NCBI GenBank assembly: GCA_964575255.1
Contig: CAZNPZ010000011.1
Location: 6,134-70,133 of the forward strand
Source of the DNA: JAEZHK01 sp964575255
GTDB taxonomy: Bacteria; Bacillota; Clostridia; Christensenellales; Aristaeellaceae
Direction: 5' to 3'
Length of the DNA stretch: 64,000 nucleotides
Shown: piece after piece, positions 25,545-32,507 of the stretch
How the letters are laid out: each line of letters opens with the position of its first letter
How positions within the stretch are numbered: position 1 is the first letter of the stretch
Program-made: the position numbers and the translations under genes
Notes under the pieces: model-generated
Told to the model about the DNA's origin: nothing
Databases searched by the model: none
The model's input: only the letters and a program-made list of their open reading frames with translations

Positions 25545-26483
25545 ATGAACAAGCGAAATCCCTTCCGGTTCCGAAGCCCTTCGGACAAGTACTCGCAGGC
25601 CGCGGCGGAGGCCATTCTGGCGGGCGAAGGCCCGACCCAGGGCGCGGGCCTTCTGGACAGTCTGAAAGACATGCTGCGTGTAAACCGAGCGGCGATGCTG
25701 GGGCTCATCATCGTCGTTCTGTTCGCGCTGATGGCGATCTTCGCGCCGCTTATCGCGCCCTACGACCCGTATAAAGTCGTGCTGAAAGACCGGCTCAAAC
25801 CGCCGTCCGTCATACACCTGCTCGGCAACGACGAGATCGGCCGCGACATGCTGACCCGCGTGATGTACGGCGGGCGGGTTTCGCTCGCGATCGGCCTGGT
25901 GCCCTCGTTTTTGTCGCTGATCCTCGGCTCCACGCTGGGGCTGATCGCGGGCTACTACGGCGGCAAGGTGGACGGGTTCATCATGCGCCTCGCGGACGTG
26001 ATGCTGGCGTTCCCGTCGCTGCTGCTCGCGATGGTGGTCATGTACATCCTGGGCGCGACACTTCTGAACCTTTTCATCGCATTATCGATCATAAACTGGG
26101 CGGGCACGGCGCGGGTGGTGCGCGCGCAGACGCTGGCGCTGAAGGAAAAGGAATTCATCGAATCGGCCAGGTCGATGGGCGTCAGCCGGTTCATGATCAT
26201 GTTCCGGCACATCCTGCCCAACTGCATTCCAAGCCTGATTGTGCTCTTCACGCTGGACATCCCCGCCGCGATCCTGTCGGAGTCCAGTTTGAGCTTCCTC
26301 GGCGTCGGCGCGCAGCCGCCCACGGCCAGCTGGGGTCTGATGATCTCGCAGGGCAAGAAATTCGCCTACCAGTGCCCGTGGCTGGTGCTCGCGCCGGGCG
26401 TCGTGATCCTTTTAATCACGCTGGCGTTCAACTTTTTGGGCGACGGCCTGCGCGACGCGATGGATCCCTACTTGAAAACCTGA
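25545..26483 (+). CDS. ABC transporter permease, DppC/OppC type
   Basis: This is the second membrane subunit of the importer. The 312-residue product has a cytoplasmic N-terminal segment of about 45 residues, then the family motif LIIVVLFALMAIFAPLIAPYDP, read here as FALMAIFAPLIAPYDP. HLLGNDEIGRDMLTRVMYGGR follows (starting near residue 88, given as LLGNDEIGRDML). The EAA loop FIESARSMGVSRF is near 205-217 and GDGLRDAMDP ends the protein. GRDML is diagnostic of DppC. The start ATG at 25545 follows GAGAGGTACG. Spacing to the ATPase gene is 15 bp. Confidence 0.9.
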   Translation: MNKRNPFRFRSPSDKYSQAAAEAILAGEGPTQGAGLLDSLKDMLRVNRAAMLGLIIVVLFALMAIFAPLIAPYDPYKVVLKDRLKPPSVIHLLGNDEIGRDMLTRVMYGGRVSLAIGLVPSFLSLILGSTLGLIAGYYGGKVDGFIMRLADVMLAFPSLLLAMVVMYILGATLLNLFIALSIINWAGTARVVRAQTLALKEKEFIESARSMGVSRFMIMFRHILPNCIPSLIVLFTLDIPAAILSESSLSFLGVGAQPPTASWGLMISQGKKFAYQCPWLVLAPGVVILLITLAFNFLGDGLRDAMDPYLKT

Positions 26484-26498
26484 CGGGAGGGCGGTACA

Positions 26499-27491
26499 AT
26501 GGACATGATGGCAAAAGAGCCGCTCCTCTCGATCGAGGGGCTGGTGACCACCTTTCGCATGCGATCCGGCTCCGGAAACGCGGTGCAGGACGTCACCCTT
26601 GAAATCGGCCGCGGCGAGACGGTGGGTCTCGTGGGCGAGTCCGGCTGCGGCAAGAGCATGACCGCGATGAGCGTGATGGGTTTACTCCCCGACACGGCGA
26701 AGATCACCGCCGGGAAGATCAGCCTTTCGGGCGAGGACCTAACAAAGTTCACGCGCAAACAGATGCTCAGGATCACCGGCGACCGGATCTCGATGATCTT
26801 TCAGGAGCCGATGACCTCGCTGAATCCGGTCAAAACCGTCGGCCACCAGGTGCGCGAGGCGATCCTTCTGCACCAGAAGCTGTCCCGCGCGGAGGCGAAA
26901 GCGCGCGTCATCGACATCTTCCAGAAAGTCGGCATCCCGGAACCCGAACGGCGCTACGGCCAGTACCCGCACCAGCTTTCGGGGGGCTTACGTCAGCGGG
27001 TGATGATCGGCATGGCGATGGTCTGCTCGCCCGATCTATTGATCGCGGACGAGCCGACGACGGCGCTCGACGTAACGATCGAGGCGCAGATTCTCCGGCT
27101 GATGCAGGCGCTTCAGCGGGATCAGGGCACGTCGATCCTGATGATCACGCACAACCTCGGCGTCGTGGCCGAGATCTGCGACCGGGTGTACGTGATGTAC
27201 GCCGGGCAGGTGGTGGAGCAGGCGGACGTGCACCAGCTGTTCAAGCATCCCGCCCACCCGTACACCGAAGGGCTTCTGATGTCGCTGCCCCGCATCCGGA
27301 ACAACAGGGAGCGGCTTACGAGCATCCGCGGCATGGTGCCCTCGCTTTCGAGTATGCCCTCCGGCTGCCGCTTCTCGCCCAGGTGCGACAAGGCGTGCGA
27401 CCGCTGCCGCGCGGAAGCCCCGAAGCTTACCGACCTCGGAAACGGCCACTTCGCGCGCTGCTTCCTTTTTGAGAAAGGGGGCGACGCGTAA
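26499..27491 (+). CDS. ABC transporter ATP-binding protein, DppD/OppD type
   Basis: This is the first of two ATPases powering the importer. The 330-residue product has Walker A GESGCGKSM near residue 48, Q-loop QEPMTSLNP, the ABC signature LSGGLRQR near 160, Walker B LLIADEPTTALD and H-loop ITHNL. The C-terminal oligopeptide/dipeptide domain carries the cysteine cluster CRFSPRCDKACDRCR near 285-299, which suggests a [4Fe-4S] or metal site typical of this subfamily. The ATG at 26499 follows GGGAGG. Its TAA stop overlaps the next start by one base. Confidence 0.92.
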   Translation: MDMMAKEPLLSIEGLVTTFRMRSGSGNAVQDVTLEIGRGETVGLVGESGCGKSMTAMSVMGLLPDTAKITAGKISLSGEDLTKFTRKQMLRITGDRISMIFQEPMTSLNPVKTVGHQVREAILLHQKLSRAEAKARVIDIFQKVGIPEPERRYGQYPHQLSGGLRQRVMIGMAMVCSPDLLIADEPTTALDVTIEAQILRLMQALQRDQGTSILMITHNLGVVAEICDRVYVMYAGQVVEQADVHQLFKHPAHPYTEGLLMSLPRIRNNRERLTSIRGMVPSLSSMPSGCRFSPRCDKACDRCRAEAPKLTDLGNGHFARCFLFEKGGDA

Positions 27492-28453
27492 TGGAAACCC
27501 TGCTTCGCGCGGAGCGCCTGGTCAAGGAATTCCCGGTGAAGCGCGGCACCGTCCACGCGGTGTCGGACGTCAGCTTTGAGGTTCACCGCGGCGAGACGCT
27601 GTGCGTCGTGGGTGAGTCCGGCTGTGGCAAGTCCACGCTGGGGCGGCTGCTGCTCCGGCTGATCGAGCCGACCTCAGGACAGGTGTTCCTGGGAAGCGAC
27701 GAAATCACCGCGCTCGCGCCGGGGGCGCTTCGGAACGCGCGGCGGCGGATGCAGATGATCTTTCAGGACCCCTACGCGTCGCTCGACCCGCGCATGACCG
27801 TCGGCCAGATCATCTCGGAGCCGCTTAAGACCTATTCCATCGGGAACACCGGGGAGCGGGAACGCCGAGTCCGGGAATTGATGGAGAAAGTGGGCATCCG
27901 GCCCGAATTCGTCAGCCGCTACCCGCACCAGTTTTCCGGCGGCCAGCGGCAGCGCATCGGCATCGCGCGCGCGCTGGCGCTGAGCCCGGAACTGATCGTT
28001 TGCGACGAGCCGGTGTCCGCGCTGGACGTGTCGATCCAGGCGCAGATACTAAACCTGCTTCGCGACATCCAGGCGGAGATGAACCTGACGTACCTGTTCA
28101 TCTCGCACGATCTGTCGGTCGTCCGCTACATCGCCGACCGGGTGTGCGTGATGTTCCTGGGCAAGGTCTGCGAAATCGGCGACGCAAATGCGCTCTACGA
28201 GCGCCCCATGCACCCATACACAAAGTTCCTGCTGGAATCGGTGCCCCAGCCTGACCCGGACCTAAGAAACCGAGAACGCAGGATCCTGACCGGCGAGGTC
28301 GGCTCGCCGCTGAACCCCCCGGCAGGCTGCCGGTTCCATCCCCGCTGCCCTCACGCGACCGACCTTTGTAAGACCGTCGAACCGCCGCTTACGGATCAGG
28401 GCGGGCGGAAGGTCGCCTGCCATCACGCACTGAAGTTCACAAGGGGGTTGTAA
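27491..28453 (+). CDS. ABC transporter ATP-binding protein, DppF/OppF type
   Basis: This is the second ATPase of the importer. The 320-residue product has Walker A GESGCGKST near residue 39, Q-loop FQDPYASLDPRMTV, signature FSGGQRQR near 145, Walker B LIVCDEPVSALDVS and H-loop ISHDLSVV. The C-terminal extension again has a cysteine group (CRFHPRCPHATDLC). The one-base overlap with the preceding ATPase gene (TAATG) indicates translational coupling, as expected for a 1:1 heterodimer. Confidence 0.92.
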   Translation: METLLRAERLVKEFPVKRGTVHAVSDVSFEVHRGETLCVVGESGCGKSTLGRLLLRLIEPTSGQVFLGSDEITALAPGALRNARRRMQMIFQDPYASLDPRMTVGQIISEPLKTYSIGNTGERERRVRELMEKVGIRPEFVSRYPHQFSGGQRQRIGIARALALSPELIVCDEPVSALDVSIQAQILNLLRDIQAEMNLTYLFISHDLSVVRYIADRVCVMFLGKVCEIGDANALYERPMHPYTKFLLESVPQPDPDLRNRERRILTGEVGSPLNPPAGCRFHPRCPHATDLCKTVEPPLTDQGGRKVACHHALKFTRGL

Positions 28454-28455
28454 TT

Positions 28456-29343
28456 TTGAAGCGCACCCTGCTCACCCTGCTGGTTCTCGCGCTGACGCTC
28501 GCGCCGACGTGGGCGCCGGCCGAAGACGCCGCCGCCGATCAGCCCGACGACTCCTTTGAGGAGGTCGGCGACCTGAGTACCCCGGAAGTCTGGACCGTGC
28601 CGAACGACGGCGGCCTGACCTGGAACGAAACGAGCATGACCATCGCGCTGCCGGAAGACGCTTCCACCGGCTATGCCTGGAGCGCGGAGCTGGACGACGA
28701 AACCCTGATGACGCAGGAGACCGACTCGGTCGGCGAGGCCATGGACGGCGCGCTGCCCATCCATGCCTACGTGTACAAGCCCACAGCCGACGGCACGGCG
28801 CTGATCACCCTGTTCTATTCGCAGCAGGACAGCGAAGACGTTGAGAACACCATCGCCGTCCTGAGCTATACCGTAACCATCGAGGGTGGAAAGATCACCG
28901 ATGTCTCCTACGAAAACAACTCGGACGATGAGGACGGCGATGAACTGGGCGTCGTGCCCTATGACGGCGATACCGGCGGCGTGGAACTGCCCATACCGGA
29001 GGACATGGTCAAGGTGTCCGAAGAGGACGGCGTGGTCAGGCTTGAGAACGCGGACAAGACCAGCTGGATGACCGTCCAGTACGACCCGGACGGCGATCCG
29101 GAGGCGCTGCTCGCCGAATTTGAGGATACGGACGCGCTGGCCAAGGAGTACAACGACGAATCCAAGGGCATGAGCCTGCTTTCCAACAGCGTCGACCGGG
29201 AGAACGACCCGCCGTGCGGCATCCTGGTCTATGAAATCGATACGCCCGACACCGTCTCCATCGTCGACCGCATCGGCTACCAGGCGCCAAACGGCGGCAT
29301 CCTGATCGTCGAATCCGGATACGTGGACAACGGACAGTGGTAA
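28456..29343 (+). CDS. Secreted protein with a chagasin-like (I42) domain
   Basis: The 295-residue product has a signal sequence (about 1-22, cleavage near APAED) followed by an acidic, secreted chain. Residues about 50-135 resemble chagasin-type cysteine-protease inhibitors: ALPEDASTGYAWS corresponds to the NPTTGY-x-W inhibitory loop, and a later GTALITLFYSQ strand fits the family pattern. The C-terminal half (about 165-295) has no recognised domain. It starts at TTG 28456 with AAGGGGG upstream, 2 bp after the last transporter gene, so it is in the lysine-riboswitch operon. It may protect the binding protein or modulate proteases that release peptides; this is a guess from position. Inhibitor activity is not shown. 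Confidence 0.65.
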   Translation: MKRTLLTLLVLALTLAPTWAPAEDAAADQPDDSFEEVGDLSTPEVWTVPNDGGLTWNETSMTIALPEDASTGYAWSAELDDETLMTQETDSVGEAMDGALPIHAYVYKPTADGTALITLFYSQQDSEDVENTIAVLSYTVTIEGGKITDVSYENNSDDEDGDELGVVPYDGDTGGVELPIPEDMVKVSEEDGVVRLENADKTSWMTVQYDPDGDPEALLAEFEDTDALAKEYNDESKGMSLLSNSVDRENDPPCGILVYEIDTPDTVSIVDRIGYQAPNGGILIVESGYVDNGQW

Positions 29344-29348
29344 CCTTG

Positions 29349-29662
29349 GCAAACGGAATCCGCTTTGCGGATTCCGTTTGCGGCGAATGAAATCTGCTTC
29401 GCAGCTTTCATTCGCTTTGGGCACGGCGCAAGCCCTGCAAGCCTGTCGGCTTGCGACCGGGCTTGCGCGCAAAGCGGTAGCAGCCTGCGACCGTACACGC
29501 CGCTCTGCGGCAGCTTTGATTGAACATGGGGGCTTCGGCCCCCAAACCCCCTTTAAGGGTTGGGAACGCAAGCCGTTCTGCTACCTTACATCTACTCTTA
29601 AATAAGGAGTCCAGAGGGAATTATTCCCTCTGGCGGGGGTTCCGGGGGCGGAGCCCCCGGAA
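29349..29662 (+). repeat. Composite hairpin array after the transporter operon
   Basis: There is no credible gene. Hairpins in order: GCAAACGGAATCCG/CGGATTCCGTTTGC (29349-29381), a slot-1 hairpin GCGAATGAAA/TTTCATTCGC (29383-29415), the 100-bp conserved element (29417-29522) and GGGGGCTTCGGCCCCC. After an AT-rich bridge comes a tri-hairpin copy without its first hairpin: CCAGAGGGAATTATTCCCTCTGG (arms CCAGAGGG/CCCTCTGG) and CCGGGGGC/GCCCCCGG up to 29662. The last one ends 9 bp before mocA. Confidence 0.75.
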
Positions 29663-29670
29663 TCGCCTCT

Positions 29671-30255
29671 ATGGGGTTTCAGATCGGCGGCGCGGTGCTG
29701 GCTTCGGGGGAGGCCGCGCGCTTTGGGGAAAACAAGCTGCTACAGGAATTTGAGGGGCGCGCGCTGGTTGCGCGCGCCTTTTTGTGCCTGCCGGAGGGGC
29801 TGACGCGGAAGGTTGTGGTGACCAGGTGGCCGGAAGTCGCGGAAATGGGGCGCGCGGCGGGGCTTACCGCGGTTCTCCATGATTTCCCGGACGTGAGGGA
29901 CAGCATCCGCTTCGCGGCGGAGGCGATGGAGGGGCTGGACGGCGCGCTGTTTCTGGTCGGCGACCAGCCGCTGCTCACAATGGAATCCGTCGAGCGGCTG
30001 ATCGCGTCATTCCGGGAAGAGCCGGCCTTCGCGCACCGCCTCGCGTGGCGGGGCGCGCCGGGAAACCCCGTCCTGTTCCCCGCCGCCGCGTTCCCGTACC
30101 TGCGCGCGCTGAACCCCGGCGAAACCGGTCGCGCCGCGCTCTTGCGCGCCAAAATCCCCGTCCGCCTCACCGAAGCCGCGCACGAATGGGAACTGATGGA
30201 CTGCGACACACCGGAGGCGCTGGAAACGGCTAAGCGAATCGCCCGACGCGAATAA
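29671..30255 (+). CDS. mocA: Molybdenum cofactor cytidylyltransferase-like nucleotidyltransferase
   Basis: MocA adds CMP to molybdopterin, giving the dinucleotide cofactor used by xanthine dehydrogenase-type enzymes. The 194-residue product has the nucleotide-binding loop of the family, LASGEAARFGENKLL, although the usual GxSxRMG is altered to GEAARFG. It also has the metal-binding LVGDQPLL near residue 90 and the RGAPGNPVLFP motif near 127. Position next to a xanthine dehydrogenase operon supports the role. The ATG at 29671 follows repeat DNA and has no clear ribosome binding site, so an alternative start or poor translation is possible. A GTP-type relative (MobA) is less likely because of the GNPVLF motif. 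Confidence 0.8.
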   Translation: MGFQIGGAVLASGEAARFGENKLLQEFEGRALVARAFLCLPEGLTRKVVVTRWPEVAEMGRAAGLTAVLHDFPDVRDSIRFAAEAMEGLDGALFLVGDQPLLTMESVERLIASFREEPAFAHRLAWRGAPGNPVLFPAAAFPYLRALNPGETGRAALLRAKIPVRLTEAAHEWELMDCDTPEALETAKRIARRE

Positions 30256-30288
30256 CGAATGGCAACCATCGCGAACGGTCGATACAAA

Positions 30289-30325
30289 ATCAAACAGCGT
30301 GTTCCAATGAAACGCGCTGTTTGAT
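30289..30325. terminator. Terminator-like hairpin between mocA and the KOW-like gene
   Basis: Perfect 11-bp arms ATCAAACAGCG/CGCTGTTTGAT enclose a 15-nt loop. It lies between convergent genes. There is no strong T tract. Confidence 0.5.
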
Positions 30326-30402
30326 CAGTCTGTGTGTTCCAATGGGTTCGGGTCAGGCCGCGCAATCCGCGCGCGCCAATCCGACCATTGATGGGCTGTC
30401 GG

Positions 30403-30768
30403 TCAGGTCGCCGCCTCCGCCGTCTTCTTGGGCGCTTTGGGCCTCGCCATCCGGGGTTTGGGCGCTTTCTTGGCGGCGGCTCGCTGCGCGACCAGCGCGC
30501 GCACGGCCTCCTCGTGCAGCCTGTCGGCCTCGACCTTCCGGACGCGCTCCGTCTCGAGCTGTACCCGGATCGCGGAAAGCTCCTGATCCATCGTGGTTTT
30601 CAGCGCCGGGCTGATCAGAACCAGGAAAGACTCGAACGCCGAAGGGTATTGAAACTTCTTGACGGCGATGGGCTCGTCAAACCGCACTTCAACCATCGTA
30701 TCCGACTGATCCAGGATGGTTCCCTGCCCAAACCGGCTGTGCCGGACCTGCTCTTCAATCAAATTCAT
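30403..30768 (-). CDS. Small protein with an SH3/tudor-like N-terminal domain and basic tail
   Basis: The 121-residue product begins MNLIEEQVRHSRFGQGTILD. A compact beta domain follows with the pattern VRHSRFGQGTI...VEVRFDEPIAVKKFQYPSAFESFL, matching tudor/SH3-like modules seen at the C-terminus of UvrD/PcrA helicases and in some transcription-associated proteins. The middle is helical and the tail is Lys/Ala/Pro rich (KKAPKPRMARPKAPKK), suggesting nucleic-acid contact. The ATG at 30768 follows AAGGGTG; a longer in-frame start has none. The protein cannot be named more precisely. It may act as a stand-alone RNA polymerase- or DNA-binding factor. Confidence 0.55.
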   Translation of the reverse strand: MNLIEEQVRHSRFGQGTILDQSDTMVEVRFDEPIAVKKFQYPSAFESFLVLISPALKTTMDQELSAIRVQLETERVRKVEADRLHEEAVRALVAQRAAAKKAPKPRMARPKAPKKTAEAAT

Positions 30769-30955
30769 AAATAGCACCCTTTCTGCGCCGCATCCCCGTG
30801 GGTGTCCAGTCCTCATGCGACCAGTATATCACACCATTGTTAAGAACACGGCAAAACCTTTTAAAAGACAGTTTTCCCATTTTTCCCTAAACCATACGCG
30901 GCGGAAACGGCGCGGGAACCCTGAAAATCCGATGCGAAAACGCCGGAAAATTCCC

Positions 30956-30984
30956 TTGACAGCCCAAAACGGCTATGATACAAT
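30956..30984 (+). promoter_or_regulatory. Promoter of the purine-degradation operon
   Basis: TTGACA (30956-30961) and TACAAT (30979-30984) are exactly 17 bp apart. The transcript would begin near 30991 and carry a 180-nt leader before ssnA. Confidence 0.8.
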
Positions 30985-30990
30985 CCAGCC

Positions 30991-31114
30991 AAAGAGCATA
31001 CTTTCGGGGCTGTAAGGTAGTGCTTCGCGCACGGGCTTTCCTGTTGTGGATGGGATTGCCGGCCGCCCGCTCATCTGCGACAGAAGAATCGCAGATTTTT
31101 TATTGTCCGGGCGG
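30991..31114 (+). promoter_or_regulatory. Candidate structured leader or riboswitch upstream of ssnA
   Basis: The leader can form a closing stem from GAGC (30994-30997) plus GGGC (31007-31010) with GCCC plus GCTC (31065-31072). This would enclose a GTGCTTCGCGCAC hairpin and a second arm closed by GGTAG/TTGCC. The closing stem ends exactly where a strong terminator begins (31073). The strand CCGCCCG (31063-31069) can instead pair with CGGGCGG (31108-31114), an alternative to the closing stem. Two exclusive folds plus a terminator are the hallmark of a transcriptional switch. I do not recognise the class; purine, xanthine and other known riboswitch consensus sequences were not matched by eye. 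Confidence 0.55.
31073..31101 (+). terminator. Attenuator terminator in the ssnA leader
   Basis: A perfect 8-bp stem ATCTGCGA/TCGCAGAT is followed by an unbroken run of T residues (31096-31101). It lies about 110 nt after the transcription start and 68 bp before the ssnA ATG, so it must be bypassed for expression of the operon. Confidence 0.85.
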
Positions 31115-31168
31115 ACAGATAGGCATCCTATGACTGAGATCAACGGGCGAACCCGAAGGAGGAAACCC

Positions 31169-32503
31169 ATGCTGCTGATCGGAAATGGGCCGGTCGTCAC
31201 GCGGGACGGCGCGCGGCCCCTGATTGATAACGGCGCGGTGGCCGTGGGCGGCGGAACCATCGTCAAAATCGGTTCCTATGCCGAGCTGCGCGCACAGTAC
31301 CCGGACGCGGAGTTTTTGGACGCCAAAGGCGGCGTCATCATGCCCGGCCTCATCAACGCCCACAACCACATCTACTCGGCGTTCGCGCGCGGGATGAATA
31401 TCAAGGGGTACTCCGCGAAGGGGTTCCTCGAAATTCTGGACGGGCTGTGGTGGACGCTGGACCGTCACCTCAAAAACCCGGACACCCGGCTGTCCGCCGA
31501 TCTGACATTCACCGATTGCATCGAAAACGGCGTCACCACCGTGATCGACCACCACGCCAGCTACGGCGAGATCGAGGGGAGCCTCTTTCAGATTTCCGAC
31601 AGCGCGAGGGAAACCGGCGTCCGCGCGTGCCTGTGCTACGAGGTGTCCGACCGGGACGGCCATGACAAGATGGTTTCCGGCGTGAAGGAAAACGAGGCGT
31701 TCATCAAGGCCGCGAAGCGGGACGAATCCGGCATGATCGCCGCGCTGTTCGGGCTGCACGCGCCGTTCACGCTGTCAAACGAAACGCTCGAATACTGCGC
31801 CGCGCACAACCCCGGCGCGGGCTACCACATCCACGTGGCCGAGGGCATCGACGACGTGCTCCTGTCCCTCCGCCAGCACGGCAAGCGCCCGGCGTTCCGG
31901 CTGCACGACTTCGGGATTCTTGGCGAGAAGTCGCTGCTCGGCCACTGCACCCATGTGTCCGAGGCGGAGATCGACCTGATCGCGGAAACCCGCTCGATGG
32001 TCGGCCACAACCCGGAGAGCAACATGTCTAACGCCATCGGCTGCCCGCCGGTGCTTTCCATGTTCCACAAAGGCGTCCTGATCGGCCTGGGCACCGACGG
32101 CTACACGAACGACATGCTGGAGAGCTACAAGGTGGGAAACCTCCTGCATAAACACAACCTTTCCGACCCGTCGGCCGCTTGGACGGAAATCCCCGACATG
32201 CTCTTTTTGAGCAACGCAAGGATGGCGTCCCGGATGTTTGGCCGCGAGATCGGCGTTTTGAAGGAAGGCGCGGCGGCGGACGTGATCGTCCTGGATTATG
32301 ACCCGCCGACGCCGCTTACCGAGCAAAACATCAACGGCCACGTGCTGTTTGGCATGAACGGGCGCATGGTGACCGCCACGGTCGCAAATGGCAAAGTCCT
32401 GATGAAGGACCGGACGCTGACCGGGATCGACAAGCCGCAGCTGATGGCGAAATGCCGCGAGGCCGCGGGCGCGCTGTGGGCGCGCATCAACGAGGGGAGG
32501 TAA
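31169..32503 (+). CDS. ssnA: Putative aminohydrolase SsnA
   Basis: SsnA is an amidohydrolase-superfamily member found in the conserved purine-degradation gene set of gut anaerobes and E. coli (ssnA-ygfK-xdhD). Its substrate is probably a nitrogen-rich purine ring intermediate, not yet certain. The 444-residue product has the metal motif NAHNHIYSAF near residue 62, HVAEGIDD near 225, GHCTHVSEAEI near 262, and the catalytic Asp in GLGTDGYTND near 306. These match a mononuclear deaminase-like site. The ATG at 31169 follows AAGGAGG; an in-frame ATG at 31130 lies beyond the attenuator but lacks a binding site. It is the first gene of the operon. Confidence 0.88.
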   Translation: MLLIGNGPVVTRDGARPLIDNGAVAVGGGTIVKIGSYAELRAQYPDAEFLDAKGGVIMPGLINAHNHIYSAFARGMNIKGYSAKGFLEILDGLWWTLDRHLKNPDTRLSADLTFTDCIENGVTTVIDHHASYGEIEGSLFQISDSARETGVRACLCYEVSDRDGHDKMVSGVKENEAFIKAAKRDESGMIAALFGLHAPFTLSNETLEYCAAHNPGAGYHIHVAEGIDDVLLSLRQHGKRPAFRLHDFGILGEKSLLGHCTHVSEAEIDLIAETRSMVGHNPESNMSNAIGCPPVLSMFHKGVLIGLGTDGYTNDMLESYKVGNLLHKHNLSDPSAAWTEIPDMLFLSNARMASRMFGREIGVLKEGAAADVIVLDYDPPTPLTEQNINGHVLFGMNGRMVTATVANGKVLMKDRTLTGIDKPQLMAKCREAAGALWARINEGR

Positions 32504-32507
32504 CCTC

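Noticed and set aside
30991..31072. Leader of ssnA considered as a THF riboswitch
   Set aside because: Only a short GATGGGAT segment resembles that class; the flanking conserved loops were not found.
31046..31168. Upstream extension of ssnA
   Set aside because: The extension would be translated from the attenuator terminator; the AAGGAGG before the ATG at 31169 and family length both support the shorter start.
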